From NCBI RefSeq assembly GCF_013387465.1, contig NZ_VYGV01000016.1, positions 708,838 to 772,837 of the forward strand: 64,000 nt of DNA. The letters run 5' to 3'. The notes beneath the pieces were generated by a model. It was not told the origin of the DNA and made no database searches. It saw only the letters and a program-made list of their open reading frames with translations. Made by a program: the position numbers and the translations under genes. Each line of letters starts with the position of its first letter. The stretch's first letter is position 1. Shown piece by piece: positions 12,114 to 20,836 of this stretch. The stretch comes from Hydrogenophaga aromaticivorans (GTDB taxonomy: Bacteria; Pseudomonadota; Gammaproteobacteria; Burkholderiales; Burkholderiaceae_C).

Positions 12114-13040
12114 ATGATTCTGGACTCCCGATTTCTCACCCCCCGGCGCCTGCTCATGGCGTCCGTGGTGGTCGCACTCGTCACCATCACGCTCAAGACC
12201 CTGGCCTGGGTGGTCACCGATTCGGTGGGGCTGCTGTCGGATGCGATGGAGTCGCTGGTGAACCTGGCGAGCGCCATTTTCGGCCTCGTGATGGTGACCA
12301 TCGCCGCCCGCCCGGCCGATGAAGAGCACCCTTATGGTCACCACAAGGCCGAGTATTTTTCGTCCGGCTTCGAGGGCATCCTGATCATTGTGGCGGCGCT
12401 GGGCATCGTCTGGACGGCGGTGCACCGATTGCTCGACCCGCAACCCATCGAGCAGGTGGGCTGGGGTCTGGCGCTGTCGGTGGCCAGTTCGGCGCTCAAC
12501 GGGCTGCTGGCCTGGGTGATGTTCCGCGCGGCCAAACAGCACCGGTCCATCGCACTGGAAGCCGATGCCAAACACCTGATCACCGACGTCTGGACCTCGG
12601 CCGGCGTGGTGGTCGGCATCGCGCTGGTGCACTTCACCGGCTGGCTCTGGCTCGATCCGGTGGTCGCCATCGGCGTGGCGCTGAACATCCTGAAGGAGGG
12701 CTTTCATCTGATGTGGCGTTCGTCGCAGGGGCTGATGGACGAAGCGGTGGAGCCCGAGGTCATGGCCACCATTCAGCAGACGCTCGATGGTTTCGCGAGC
12801 CAGCGCGACGAAGCGTCCATCATCCGTTTCGACCATGTCAGTACCCGCAAGGCCGGCCAGCGCCGCTTTGTGGACATGCACATGCACATGCCCGCGAGCT
12901 GGTCGCTGGGGCGGTCTGCAGCCGTTCGCGCCAGCGTCGAACAAGCGCTGATGAGCGCCGTGCCCGGCTTGCGCGCGTCGATCCAGTTGTTGCCCAGCGA
13001 TGTGGAAGCCCACTTCGACGACCCCAAGGATCTGATTTGA
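12114..13040 (+). CDS. Cation diffusion facilitator (CDF) metal exporter
   Basis: A 308-aa inner-membrane protein with about six transmembrane segments followed by a cytoplasmic ferredoxin-like domain of roughly 95 residues, the standard CDF architecture. CDF proteins export divalent metals such as Zn, Co, Cd or Fe by proton antiport. The fifth membrane segment carries KHLITDVW, the H-x3-D metal site. The second carries [16 protein letters not shown], with Glu and Asn where ZitB-like proteins have His and Asp, so substrate choice may differ from classical Zn exporters. His-rich DMHMHMP lies in the cytoplasmic domain. ATG 12114 is the start after the divergent glgB. The stop overlaps the dtd start codon. 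Confidence 0.92.
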   Translation: MILDSRFLTPRRLLMASVVVALVTITLKTLAWVVTDSVGLLSDAMESLVNLASAIFGLVMVTIAARPADEEHPYGHHKAEYFSSGFEGILIIVAALGIVWTAVHRLLDPQPIEQVGWGLALSVASSALNGLLAWVMFRAAKQHRSIALEADAKHLITDVWTSAGVVVGIALVHFTGWLWLDPVVAIGVALNILKEGFHLMWRSSQGLMDEAVEPEVMATIQQTLDGFASQRDEASIIRFDHVSTRKAGQRRFVDMHMHMPASWSLGRSAAVRASVEQALMSAVPGLRASIQLLPSDVEAHFDDPKDLI

Positions 13041-13477
13041 TCGCCCTGTTGCAGCGCGTGAGCGAAGCCCGCGTGGTGATTGCGGGTGAAACCGTGGGCC
13101 AGATCGGCGCCGGCCTGCTGGTGCTGGTGTGCGCCGAACCGGACGACACCGAGGCCGTGGGCCAGAAGCTGCTGGCCAAGATCCTGAAGCTGCGCATCTT
13201 CAGCGACGAAGCCGGCAAGATGAACCGCAGCGTGCAGGACGTGGGCGGTGGCCTGCTGGTCGTGAGCCAGTTCACCCTGGCGGCCGACACGAAGAGTGGC
13301 AACCGGCCCGGTTTCTCCGCTGCCGCGCCGCCGGGTCTGGGCGAAGCGCTGTACGACCGCTTTGTCGAAGCGGCTCGGGCGCAGCACCCGGTGGTGCAGA
13401 CCGGGCGCTTTGGCGCCGACATGCAGGTGCACCTGGTCAACGACGGCCCGGTGACCATTCCCTTGAACATGAGCTGA
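13037..13477 (+). CDS. dtd: D-aminoacyl-tRNA deacylase
   Basis: DTD frees D-amino acids (and mischarged glycine) from tRNA. The protein reads [12 protein letters not shown] at its N-terminus and contains the invariant [20 protein letters not shown] and the C-terminal NDGPVTIPL that form the active site. I chose a TTG start at 13037: it restores the family N-terminus MIALLQRV, gives the normal length of 146 aa, and AAGGA at 13026-13030 lies six bases upstream. The TTG overlaps the stop codon of the CDF gene. The chorismatase gene begins 5 bp after its stop, so CDF, dtd and chorismatase probably share a transcript. Confidence 0.95.
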   Translation: MIALLQRVSEARVVIAGETVGQIGAGLLVLVCAEPDDTEAVGQKLLAKILKLRIFSDEAGKMNRSVQDVGGGLLVVSQFTLAADTKSGNRPGFSAAAPPGLGEALYDRFVEAARAQHPVVQTGRFGADMQVHLVNDGPVTIPLNMS

Positions 13478-13482
13478 GTGGC

Positions 13483-14463
13483 ATGGCCCTGATTTTTCAT
13501 TCTTCCGCGAACCCCGTCGCTGCCGGTCACGTGCTGGGCGAGAGCCTGGTGGGGGAGCCCTGGAACGGCGCAACGCCGGCCTGGCCGCTGCAGCCGCTGC
13601 GCGCGCCCCTGCTGGGCGCGGGCAGCACACCGTGGCACGAGGCCTGGCTGGTGGACAGTCCGCCGCTGGCGGGCGAGAGCGAGGGCATCCGCTGGCGGCG
13701 CCAGGGCGATCAGCTGTTTGGCGTGATCGAGATCGACGAGGGCCCGGACGTCGGGCTGCAGGCCGCCAGCGAAGCCGCGTATGCCCGCCTCTTTCGCCTG
13801 CTCGATGCCCAGGGCCTGCCGCACCTGTGGCGGCTCTGGAACTACATGGCCGACATCAACCAGGACCAACAGGGCCTGGAGCGTTACCGGCAGTTCAACC
13901 TGGGCCGCGCCCAGGCGTTCGAGGGCGCGTCGCGCTGCGTGGTGGGCCGGGTGCCGGCGGCCTGTGCACTGGGGGTGCGCTCCGGCCCGCTGTCGGTCGC
14001 TTTTCTGGCCGGGTCCACGCCGGCCGTGCCGGTGGAGAACCCGCGCCAGGTCAGCGCCTTTCTGTATCCCGGCGAGTACGGACCGCGCAGCCCGACTTTT
14101 TCACGCGCCGCCCTGGTCTATCCGCCGGGACAGGAACTGCTGTTCATTTCCGGCACGGCGAGCATCGTCGGGCACCAGAGCGTGCACCTGGGCGACGTGG
14201 CCGCACAGACCCGCGAGAGCCTGGACAACATCGAGGCCGTGCTGGCCGAGGCGCAGCGCCTCAGTCCCCGGGGGGCCTTTGCGCTCGCCGATCTGAGCTA
14301 CCGGGTCTACATCCGCCACGCGGCCGACCTGGGCGCGGTGAGGGCCGAGATGGCCGGGCGCGTGGCCAGCGCTGAAACCCTGTACCTGCAGGCCGACGTC
14401 TGCCGCAGCGAGTTGCTGGTGGAGATCGAGGCCCAGGGGCTGCGCGTGGTTCAGGCCGCGTAA
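13483..14463 (+). CDS. Chorismatase-like enzyme (FkbO/Hyg5/XanB2 family)
   Basis: A 326-aa member of the chorismatase family, whose RidA-like fold converts chorismate either to dihydroxycyclohexadienoate (FkbO type) or to 3- and 4-hydroxybenzoate (XanB2/Hyg5 type). Seen in the sequence are [22 protein letters not shown] and the long block beginning [18 protein letters not shown], with the Q-T-x-E-S-L-D-N-I motif after it, all characteristic of the family. Which product it makes depends on a few active-site residues I cannot resolve without alignment. If it makes 4-hydroxybenzoate it could feed ubiquinone synthesis. It starts 5 bp after dtd, and its 3' end overlaps the convergent ybeY by 13 bp. 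Confidence 0.85.
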   Translation: MALIFHSSANPVAAGHVLGESLVGEPWNGATPAWPLQPLRAPLLGAGSTPWHEAWLVDSPPLAGESEGIRWRRQGDQLFGVIEIDEGPDVGLQAASEAAYARLFRLLDAQGLPHLWRLWNYMADINQDQQGLERYRQFNLGRAQAFEGASRCVVGRVPAACALGVRSGPLSVAFLAGSTPAVPVENPRQVSAFLYPGEYGPRSPTFSRAALVYPPGQELLFISGTASIVGHQSVHLGDVAAQTRESLDNIEAVLAEAQRLSPRGAFALADLSYRVYIRHAADLGAVRAEMAGRVASAETLYLQADVCRSELLVEIEAQGLRVVQAA

Positions 14464-14909
14464 GGGTTCGGCTGCCCCAGCCCGGCCAGGATCGCCGTCT
14501 CGCGCGCCTCCATCGCTTCGGCGTCGGCCTCGCTGGTCTCGTGGTCCCAGCCCTGCGCGTGCAGGGTGCCGTGCACCAGCAGGTGGGCGTAGTGTTCGGC
14601 CAGCGGTTTCTTCAGCTCGGCGGCCTCGCGTGCCACGACCGGCGCGCAGAGCACCAGATCGGCCATCACCAGGGGGTCGGTTGCGTAGTCGAAGGTCAGC
14701 ACGTTGGTGGCGTAGTCCTTGCCGCGGTAGTCGCGGTTCAGGGCCTGGCCTTCTTCGGCATCCACGATGCGCACGGTGATTTCCGCGTCGGTCTCCAGCG
14801 CGTGGCGGATACAGCGGGCGACGGTGTGGCGCGGCAGCGCGGCGCGGTGGAGGGCGGCATCGGCCAGCGCGCCGAACTGCAGGGAGAGACTCAATGAGGG
14901 CAGGGTCAT
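14451..14909 (-). CDS. ybeY: Endoribonuclease YbeY (16S rRNA maturation)
   Basis: YbeY is a zinc-dependent single-strand endoribonuclease needed for 16S rRNA 3'-end processing and ribosome quality control. The metal site [12 protein letters not shown] (H-x3-H-x5-H) is intact, and [19 protein letters not shown] is the family block. The length of 152 aa is typical. It follows phoH by 7 bp on the same strand, the common phoH-ybeY arrangement. Its last 13 bp overlap the 3' end of the convergent chorismatase gene. Confidence 0.96.
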   Translation of the reverse strand: MTLPSLSLSLQFGALADAALHRAALPRHTVARCIRHALETDAEITVRIVDAEEGQALNRDYRGKDYATNVLTFDYATDPLVMADLVLCAPVVAREAAELKKPLAEHYAHLLVHGTLHAQGWDHETSEADAEAMEARETAILAGLGQPNPYAA

Positions 14910-14916
14910 GGTGTGA

Positions 14917-15903
14917 TCAGGTGGCTTTGCGGCGCACGCGTTTGGGCAGCGGCGGCAGCCGATCGTCGGCCTCGCTGCTGCGCGCGTCGTAGGCGTCCAC
15001 GATGCGCGCCACCAGCGGGTGCCGCACCACGTCGGCGCTGCTCAGGCGCGTGATGGCGATGCCCTGCACGCGCTTGAGCACGCGCTCGGCGTCGATCAGG
15101 CCACTGAGCTCGGTGCGCGGCAGGTCGATCTGGCTCACGTCGCCGGTGACCACGGCCTTGCTGCCGAAACCGATGCGGGTGAGGAACATCTTCATCTGCT
15201 CGACGGTGGTGTTCTGCGCCTCGTCCAGGATCACGAAAGCGTGGTTGAGCGTGCGCCCGCGCATGAAGGCCAGCGGCGCGATCTCGATCTGCTGGCGTTC
15301 GAAGGCCTTCTGCACCTTGTCGAAGCCCATCAGGTCGTGCAGCGCGTCGTACAGCGGGCGCAGGTACGGGTCCACCTTCTGGCCCAGATCGCCGGGCAGG
15401 AAGCCGAGTTTTTCGCCCGCTTCCACCGCCGGGCGGGTGAGCACGATGCGCTGTACCGCGCTGCGCTCCAGCGCGTCCACGGCGCAGGCCACGGCGAGGT
15501 AGGTCTTGCCGGTGCCGGCCGGGCCGATGCCGAAGGTGATGTCGTGCGTGGCCATGTTTTCCAGGTAGCGCGTCTGGGCCGGCGTGCGCCCGCGCACCTC
15601 GCCGCGCCGCGTCTGCATCGCCAGCGCGCCGTCGCCCGGCTCGGCCAGCGCCGTGTCGCCGCTCAGCATCAGCTGCACGGTTTCGGCCGGGATCGGCTTC
15701 TTCGCCATCTCGTACAGCGCCTGCAGGGTCTCCAGCGCCTGGTTGGCCTTGGCCTTGGGGCCTTCGATGCGGAACTGCTCGAAGCGGTGCGCCACCTTGA
15801 CCTGCAGGCCCGCCTCGATGCTGCGGATGTGGCTGTCCATGGGCCCGCAGAGGTGACCCATGCGCAGGTTGTCGGGCGGGGAGAAGGTGTGGCGGAGGAT
15901 CAA
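14917..15903 (-). CDS. phoH: PhoH-like ATPase
   Basis: A cytoplasmic P-loop ATPase of the PhoH/PhoL family, linked to RNA metabolism through its conserved pairing with ybeY. Walker A reads [11 protein letters not shown] and Walker B reads FVILDEAQN, with [12 protein letters not shown] after it. The N-terminus carries a KH-like nucleic-acid-binding region with [15 protein letters not shown] placed the start at TTG 15903 because the protein then begins [11 protein letters not shown], the conserved N-terminus, giving 328 aa; an upstream ATG would add 45 unconserved residues through a GC-rich repeat. The ribosome-binding site is weak. The gene is divergent from ruvA. Confidence 0.92.
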   Translation of the reverse strand: MILRHTFSPPDNLRMGHLCGPMDSHIRSIEAGLQVKVAHRFEQFRIEGPKAKANQALETLQALYEMAKKPIPAETVQLMLSGDTALAEPGDGALAMQTRRGEVRGRTPAQTRYLENMATHDITFGIGPAGTGKTYLAVACAVDALERSAVQRIVLTRPAVEAGEKLGFLPGDLGQKVDPYLRPLYDALHDLMGFDKVQKAFERQQIEIAPLAFMRGRTLNHAFVILDEAQNTTVEQMKMFLTRIGFGSKAVVTGDVSQIDLPRTELSGLIDAERVLKRVQGIAITRLSSADVVRHPLVARIVDAYDARSSEADDRLPPLPKRVRRKAT

Positions 15904-15927
15904 ACCGATAATCCAGAATAATGTGAG

Positions 15928-15992
15928 CCCCCTGACCTGGCTGCGCCAGGCCCCCCGAGGGGGGCGGTCGTTCTTGGGGCGGCCCGGCGAAC
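15928..15992. repeat. GC-rich intergenic repeat remnant between phoH and ruvA
   Basis: The segment holds GCCCCCTGACCTGGC, CCAGGCCCCCCGAGGGGGGC and a GGCCCGGC block, resembling pieces of the stop-codon-associated repeats elsewhere in this window, but more degenerate. It sits between divergent start codons, not after a gene, so its kinship to the others is tentative. Confidence 0.4.
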
Positions 15993-16015
15993 GACCATCT
16001 GTGAAAGAAACCCCA

Positions 16016-16594
16016 ATGATAGGCAAATTGACCGGCACGCTGCTGGAGAAAAATCCGCCCCAGATCCTGATCGACTGCCACGGCGTCGGCTACGAGGTGG
16101 ACGTGCCGATGAGCACCTTCTACAACCTGCCCTCGCTGGGCGAAAAAGTGGCGCTGCTCACGCACTTCGTGGTGCGCGAAGACGCACAACTGCTCTACGG
16201 CTTTGGCAGCGCTGCGGAGCGCGAGGCGTTCCGCCAGCTGGTCAAGATCAGCGGCATCGGCCCGCGCACGGCGCTTTCGGTGCTCTCGGGCCTCTCGGTG
16301 GCCGAACTGGCGCAGGCCGTGACCGCCCAGGAAGCCGGCCGCATCGTCAAGGTGCCGGGCATCGGCAAGAAGACCGCCGAGCGCCTGCTGCTCGAACTCA
16401 AGGGCAAGCTCGGCGCCGACCTCAACCTGCCCGGTGCCGGCCTGGCGCGCAGCGACGCGCAGAGCGACATCCAGCAGGCGCTGATGGCGCTGGGCTACAA
16501 CGAGAAGGACGCGGCGGCCGCGCTGAAAGCCCTGCCGGCGGATGTGGGGGTGAGCGAAGGCATCAAGCTGGCGCTGAAGGCGCTGGCGAAGTGA
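16016..16594 (+). CDS. ruvA: Holliday junction branch migration protein RuvA
   Basis: RuvA binds four-way DNA junctions and loads the RuvB motor. The 192-aa protein begins [21 protein letters not shown] and contains the tandem helix-hairpin-helix motifs [15 protein letters not shown] and [20 protein letters not shown], then a C-terminal RuvB-interacting domain (about 145-192). The ATG at 16016 follows a modest GAAAG ribosome-binding site. ruvB lies 3 kb away at 19747 with its own promoter, so the two genes are not one operon here. No ruvC is in the window. Confidence 0.97.
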   Translation: MIGKLTGTLLEKNPPQILIDCHGVGYEVDVPMSTFYNLPSLGEKVALLTHFVVREDAQLLYGFGSAAEREAFRQLVKISGIGPRTALSVLSGLSVAELAQAVTAQEAGRIVKVPGIGKKTAERLLLELKGKLGADLNLPGAGLARSDAQSDIQQALMALGYNEKDAAAALKALPADVGVSEGIKLALKALAK

Positions 16595-16627
16595 GGGACG
16601 GTTTCATACCCCCGGTGCAACAGGCGG

Positions 16628-16654
16628 GATAAAAAAACCACCACGATGCCCGGT
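16628..16654 (-). terminator. Weak hairpin plus T-run, read on the minus strand
   Basis: On the minus strand CCACC, nine loop bases and GGTGG precede seven T residues. The five-base-pair stem is weak. No annotated minus-strand gene ends here, so it may be chance or may end an unrecognised short transcript. Confidence 0.25.
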
Positions 16655-16718
16655 GGGCCGTCGGCGCAATTCGTTGGTTTGTTCGGCCTCGCCTTAAGGT
16701 TGTTTAAGCTTGAATCAG

Positions 16719-16724
16719 TAGACT
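16719..16724 (+). promoter_or_regulatory. -10-like hexamer upstream of the glycosyltransferase unit
   Basis: TAGACT is followed by six bases and ATG at 16731, the leaderless spacing seen at eight other sites in the window. It lies in a locally AT-rich stretch (CTTAAGGTTGTTTAAGC at 16693-16709). Confidence 0.4.
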
Positions 16725-16730
16725 GGATTC

Positions 16731-16862
16731 ATGCCCAACTGCGCGTTTCACTGCAGACTGTCTTTGGTGGTTTGCGCCAAGAATGAACAGGCCAATACCG
16801 ATTCGTTGGCGCTGTTGGGCGAGAACGAAACGGAACCTCATGAACCAGTTCTGGGATTCTGA
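16731..16862 (+). pseudogene. Possible remnant of a family-2 glycosyltransferase N-terminus
   Basis: A 43-codon frame starts at ATG 16731 and overlaps the ArnT-like gene in another frame. It contains LSLVVCAKNEQAN, which resembles the beta-1 nucleotide-binding start of DPM1/ArnC-type GT2 enzymes (usually SLVVPAKNE-x-x-N), then loses similarity. GT2 genes commonly precede ArnT-like GT83 genes. The match is short, and chance or a real leader peptide remain possible. Confidence 0.3.
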
Positions 16863-18471
16863 GGCGTCCGGCCGGCGTCTGCTGTGGCTGAGCTGGCTGG
16901 TGCTGGCGGTCCTCGCTGCCGTGGTCCTGTTGACGAGGACCCTGACCCCGATTGATGAGACGCGCTACGTGGGTGCGGCGTGGGAGATGTGGCTGCGCGG
17001 CGATTTCCTGGTGCCGTTCAAGAATGGCGAGCCTTACAGCCACAAACCCCCGTTCTTCTTCTGGATGTTCCACGTCGGCTGGGCGTTGTTTGGCATCAAC
17101 GAATGGTGGCCACGCCTGGTGGCTCCCCTGTTCTCGGCCGGGGCATCGGGTCTGGTGTTCCTGCTGGCGCGCCGGCTGTGGCCACAGCAGCCCGCCACAG
17201 CCGGCTTGTCTGCACTGATGCTGACCACCAGCTTGTGGTGGATGCTGTTCTCCACCACCACCATGTTCGATGTGCTGCTGGCGTTCTGGGTGCTGGTGGG
17301 CATGCACGGCGTGCTGGCGGCGGCCGATGGCCGGCGCTGGGGCTTTGCCGGGCTGGGGGTGGCGATCGGGATGGGGGCGCTGACCAAGGGGCCGGTGATC
17401 CTGCTGCACCTCTTGCCCATCACGCTGTTGGCGCCGTGGTGGAACCCCGGTCTGACCCGGCGGCGCTGGTTCGGTGGTGTGGTGCTGGCGCTGCTGTTGG
17501 GTGCGGTCATCGCACTGGCTTGGGCCATTCCGGCGGGCCTGTCGGGCGGGAAGGCCTACCGCAACGCCATTTTCTGGGGCCAGACCGCCAACCGCATGGT
17601 CGCGTCTTTCGCGCACAAGCAGCCCATTTGGTGGTACCTGCCGATGTTGCCGCTGCTGCTGTTCCCCTGGTTCGTCTGGCCCGACCTGTGGCGCGCGCTG
17701 GCCGGCCTGAAGCGCGAAGGGCTGGACCGCGGCGCACGTTTTTGTCTGGCCTGGCTGCTGCCGGTGCTCATCGCCTTTTCCCTCGTCAGTGGCAAGCAGC
17801 AGCATTACCTGATTCCGCTGTTTCCGGCGTTCGCCATGCTGGCCGCGCGGGGTCTGGTCGCGCGACCGGCGCGCCGGGTGGTGCTGCCTGTGCTGTTGGT
17901 CGCGCTCCTGGGCGTGCTGCTGGCGCTGGCCGGCGCTGGCGTTTTCAGGGCACGGTTGGACGGGTTGGCGGCTCTGCCGCTGGTCTGGCCGGGGGTACTG
18001 ATCTGCGTGGCTGCGCTGGTCGCCTGGCAGGCGGTGCGGCGCGGATGTCAGCCATCCGTTGCGCTCGCGCTCCTGAGCGCCCTTGCGCTTTCCCTCACGC
18101 TGATCTCGGCACAGCCCGCCATCGAACCGCTGTACGACATCAAGCCCATGGCGCAGGCGATTCGCAAGGTCCAGCAACAGGGCGCGACGGTGGTGAATCT
18201 GCAGGGCTACCACGCGCAATACCAGTTCCTGGGGCGTCTGGAGGCGCCCCTGGTCGAGCTGGGTGACGACCCGGCGCAGCAGCTGGCCTGGCTGAAGGGG
18301 CATCCCGATGCGTACGTGGTCGTGTATTTCCGCGACGCGCATGTCCTGAACACGATTCCAGCGCTGCACCAGCAGATCTACCGGGGCGGTGCCGTTGCTT
18401 TGGTGTCGGCGCAAGAGGCGGCCACACTGCTCGGCGCCGAGGGTGGGCAGCGGCATGCAATGATGCGCTGA
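16840..18471 (+). CDS. ArnT-like lipid-linked glycosyltransferase (GT39/GT83 type)
   Basis: A 543-aa polytopic membrane protein with about 11-12 hydrophobic segments. The first periplasmic loop carries TPIDETRYVGAAWEM, where the D-E pair matches the acidic catalytic motif of ArnT/PMT-type GT-C enzymes that transfer sugars from polyprenyl-phosphate carriers to lipid A or proteins. HKPPFFFWM follows, as in ArnT relatives. I chose ATG 16840 (MNQFWDSE); an ATG 57 bp upstream is possible but gives a basic, unconserved tail. The acceptor and sugar are unknown. A possible GT2 remnant precedes it. No other lipopolysaccharide genes are nearby. Confidence 0.85.
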   Translation: MNQFWDSEASGRRLLWLSWLVLAVLAAVVLLTRTLTPIDETRYVGAAWEMWLRGDFLVPFKNGEPYSHKPPFFFWMFHVGWALFGINEWWPRLVAPLFSAGASGLVFLLARRLWPQQPATAGLSALMLTTSLWWMLFSTTTMFDVLLAFWVLVGMHGVLAAADGRRWGFAGLGVAIGMGALTKGPVILLHLLPITLLAPWWNPGLTRRRWFGGVVLALLLGAVIALAWAIPAGLSGGKAYRNAIFWGQTANRMVASFAHKQPIWWYLPMLPLLLFPWFVWPDLWRALAGLKREGLDRGARFCLAWLLPVLIAFSLVSGKQQHYLIPLFPAFAMLAARGLVARPARRVVLPVLLVALLGVLLALAGAGVFRARLDGLAALPLVWPGVLICVAALVAWQAVRRGCQPSVALALLSALALSLTLISAQPAIEPLYDIKPMAQAIRKVQQQGATVVNLQGYHAQYQFLGRLEAPLVELGDDPAQQLAWLKGHPDAYVVVYFRDAHVLNTIPALHQQIYRGGAVALVSAQEAATLLGAEGGQRHAMMR

Positions 18472-18551
18472 GGCCGCTGGTGAAGCAGGCCCGCACAGCA
18501 GCAGCGGTCCCGGTCGGCGGCAAGGCGAGGGACGCTTTGGGGGGAACAACT

Positions 18552-19604
18552 TTACTGAGCGTCCCGCACCACCCGCCCGTTGAGCGCCTGTACCGGCCGG
18601 GCGTTCATCGGGAACAGCCGGGCGAACAGCTTCAATTGATCGCGGCTCACGGTCACGGGTTGCTTGAGCACCATCCACAACACACCTTCGGTGCAGGGCG
18701 GTGTGGTGAGTGAACCCATGAACTGGTAGTAGCGCTGGTCCTGCGGCAGCAGGTCTTTCATGTCGATCAGACCGGCGGGCAGGGGCACGCGGTCGCCGGT
18801 GTCCAGCGGCATGTGGGTCCAGACCTTGTGCACCAGATCGTTGGCGGCGCCCGGGTCGATCAGCACCGCCACCACGGCGACCCGGCCCTGGTCGTTCTGG
18901 TGCACCAGGTGCGCGACCATGGCAAAACCCTTGTGGTTCACCTTCTCCTCCGCCGGGTGGTGGAAGTGGAACTGCAGCAGCCGGTAGGTGGAGCCGCGCA
19001 CGGTCAGCGTGTTGCCACCATCCAGGTCGACCTGGATGGTGTGGCCGTTGTTGATCACGCTGCCGCCGCTGGGCTGGTGGTTGAAGAGCAGCGGTTCGGC
19101 GGGACCTTGCAGGGTGCCGGCCTCGTCGATGTGCACCGGTGACTGGCGCTGGCCCGTGGCGCAGGCGCCGAATTCGGGCTTCATCTCGGCCCAGTGTTCG
19201 GGGCCTTGTGGGCCCGCGTAGCTCCAGTGGACCTCGTGTCCGCCGGCGGCCGGTGCATGGCCCGATGGCGCTGGCGCCTTGTGCGGGCGGGGCTTGCGGG
19301 GCTGGGCATGGGCCGTTGCGCTGTCTGCCGCAGCGGCGTGTGGCGGCGGACCCGCTGATTCACCGACGATGACGTGCACCTTGTTGGGACCCTGCCGGCT
19401 TTCGATGGCCGCCTTGATCCGGTCGATCACCGCCTGGGGGTTGCCGGATGCCGGCGGTGCGGCGTGGGCCGGCACCACCGGTGGGGTGCTGGCGGGGGCG
19501 TGCGACGGGGCCGGGTCGGCGGCGAACACGCTTGCAGCGCCGCAGGCGCAGAGGGCGGCGAGCAGGGCGCGCAAGGCGGTGGCGGGTGCGGGACGGTGGG
19601 GCAT
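18552..19604 (-). CDS. Periplasmic alpha-carbonic anhydrase
   Basis: Interconverts CO2 and bicarbonate. A signal peptide (about residues 1-28, cleavage near SVFA-ADPAP) is followed by a long Pro/Ala-rich spacer of roughly 100 residues, then the catalytic domain from about residue 125 (HWSYAGPQGPEHW). Zinc ligands appear in LQFHFHHPAEEKVN and AMVAHLVHQ, and GSLTTPPCTEGVLWMVL is the family C-terminal signature. At 350 aa it is longer than the typical bacterial enzyme of about 220-250 aa because of the spacer, which may tether or extend it in the periplasm. I chose ATG 19604 for its signal peptide. It is divergent from ruvB. Confidence 0.93.
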   Translation of the reverse strand: MPHRPAPATALRALLAALCACGAASVFAADPAPSHAPASTPPVVPAHAAPPASGNPQAVIDRIKAAIESRQGPNKVHVIVGESAGPPPHAAAADSATAHAQPRKPRPHKAPAPSGHAPAAGGHEVHWSYAGPQGPEHWAEMKPEFGACATGQRQSPVHIDEAGTLQGPAEPLLFNHQPSGGSVINNGHTIQVDLDGGNTLTVRGSTYRLLQFHFHHPAEEKVNHKGFAMVAHLVHQNDQGRVAVVAVLIDPGAANDLVHKVWTHMPLDTGDRVPLPAGLIDMKDLLPQDQRYYQFMGSLTTPPCTEGVLWMVLKQPVTVSRDQLKLFARLFPMNARPVQALNGRVVRDAQ

Positions 19605-19680
19605 GGCAGGGTGGACCGGGGTGACCGGGCCGCAGGCGTTGGGAGCGTTCCCCGCTGTATCGGCCGCGCCGCGGCTTGAC

Positions 19681-19708
19681 TTGAGCCAGCCGGGCTGGCC
19701 TGTATAGT
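19681..19708 (+). promoter_or_regulatory. Sigma-70-type promoter of ruvB
   Basis: TTGAGC (19681-19686), a 16-base spacer and TATAGT (19703-19708). The predicted transcript would begin near 19715, downstream of the ATG at 19711, which argues that ruvB starts at the GTG at 19747. Confidence 0.6.
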
Positions 19709-19746
19709 CAATGGCCGTTGCCCCGCCACCCCATCGCCGCCCCGCC

Positions 19747-20805
19747 GTGACCATCCAGACCGACGATTTCGCTCCCACGCCGCGCGTGGTCTCCGCCGCC
19801 CCGGCTTCGCCGAAGGAAGAGGCGATCGAGCGCGCGCTGCGGCCCAAGCTGCTGGACGAATACGTGGGCCAGCAGAAGGTGCGTGAGCAACTGGAAATCT
19901 TCATCGGCGCGGCCAAAAAACGCAACGAGGCGCTGGACCACGTGCTGCTGTTCGGCCCGCCGGGGTTGGGCAAGACGACGCTCAGCCACATCATCGCGCA
20001 GGAGCTGGGCGTGAACCTGCGCCAGACCAGCGGGCCGGTGCTGGAAAAACCCAAGGACCTGGCGGCGCTGCTGACCAACCTCGAGGCCAACGACGTGCTG
20101 TTCATCGACGAGATCCACCGGCTCAGCCCGGTCGTCGAGGAAATCCTCTACCCCGCGCTGGAGGACTACCAGATCGACATCATGATCGGCGAGGGTCCGG
20201 CGGCGCGCAGCATCAAACTGGACCTGCAACCGTTCACGCTCGTCGGCGCCACCACGCGCGCCGGCATGCTGACCAACCCGCTGCGCGACCGCTTCGGCAT
20301 CGTGGCGCGGCTGGAGTTCTACACCGCCGAGGAGCTGGGGCGCATCGTCAAGCGCAGCGCGGGCCTGCTGAACGCACCGATGGATCCCGAGGGTGGCTTC
20401 GAGATCGCGCGCCGTTCGCGCGGCACGCCGCGCATTGCCAACCGGCTGCTGCGCCGCGTGCGCGACTACGCCGAGGTCAAGGGCCGCGGCACCATCACGT
20501 TGGACATGGCCAACCGCGCGCTGGCCATGCTCGACGTCGATCCGCAAGGCTTCGACCTGATGGACCGCAAGCTGCTCGAAGCCGTGATCCACCGCTTCGA
20601 CGGCGGGCCGGTGGGGCTGGACAACATCGCCGCCAGCATCGGCGAAGAGCGCGACACCATCGAAGACGTGATCGAGCCCTACCTGATCCAGCAGGGGTTT
20701 CTGCAGCGCACGCCGCGCGGGCGCATCGCCACGCTGGCGGCCTACCGGCACCTGGGTGTGGCGCCGCCGCAGTCGGGCGATCACCTGTTCCCGGACGCGA
20801 GCTGA
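19747..20805 (+). CDS. ruvB: Holliday junction branch migration ATPase RuvB
   Basis: The hexameric AAA+ motor that drives branch migration with RuvA. Walker A is [13 protein letters not shown], Walker [11 protein letters not shown], sensor [10 protein letters not shown], and the arginine finger region [11 protein letters not shown]. The winged-helix C-terminus includes [23 protein letters not shown] 19747 gives MTIQTDDF and 352 aa; an ATG at 19711 is disfavoured because it lies within two bases of a good -10 box. The next gene begins about 31 bp after its stop and may share the transcript. Confidence 0.96.
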   Translation: MTIQTDDFAPTPRVVSAAPASPKEEAIERALRPKLLDEYVGQQKVREQLEIFIGAAKKRNEALDHVLLFGPPGLGKTTLSHIIAQELGVNLRQTSGPVLEKPKDLAALLTNLEANDVLFIDEIHRLSPVVEEILYPALEDYQIDIMIGEGPAARSIKLDLQPFTLVGATTRAGMLTNPLRDRFGIVARLEFYTAEELGRIVKRSAGLLNAPMDPEGGFEIARRSRGTPRIANRLLRRVRDYAEVKGRGTITLDMANRALAMLDVDPQGFDLMDRKLLEAVIHRFDGGPVGLDNIAASIGEERDTIEDVIEPYLIQQGFLQRTPRGRIATLAAYRHLGVAPPQSGDHLFPDAS

Positions 20806-20836
20806 CGTGCCAGCCGGGGTGGACCACGCCAACGGG

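Noticed and set aside
16729..18678. Long minus-strand open frame opposite the ArnT-like gene
   Set aside because: Composition is Gln/Arg/Pro-rich antisense; the plus strand has clear membrane segments and the DETRY motif.
19711..19746. ATG 19711 as the ruvB start
   Set aside because: It lies two bases after the TATAGT of a good promoter, so it would not be in the transcript. GTG 19747 gives the conserved N-terminus.
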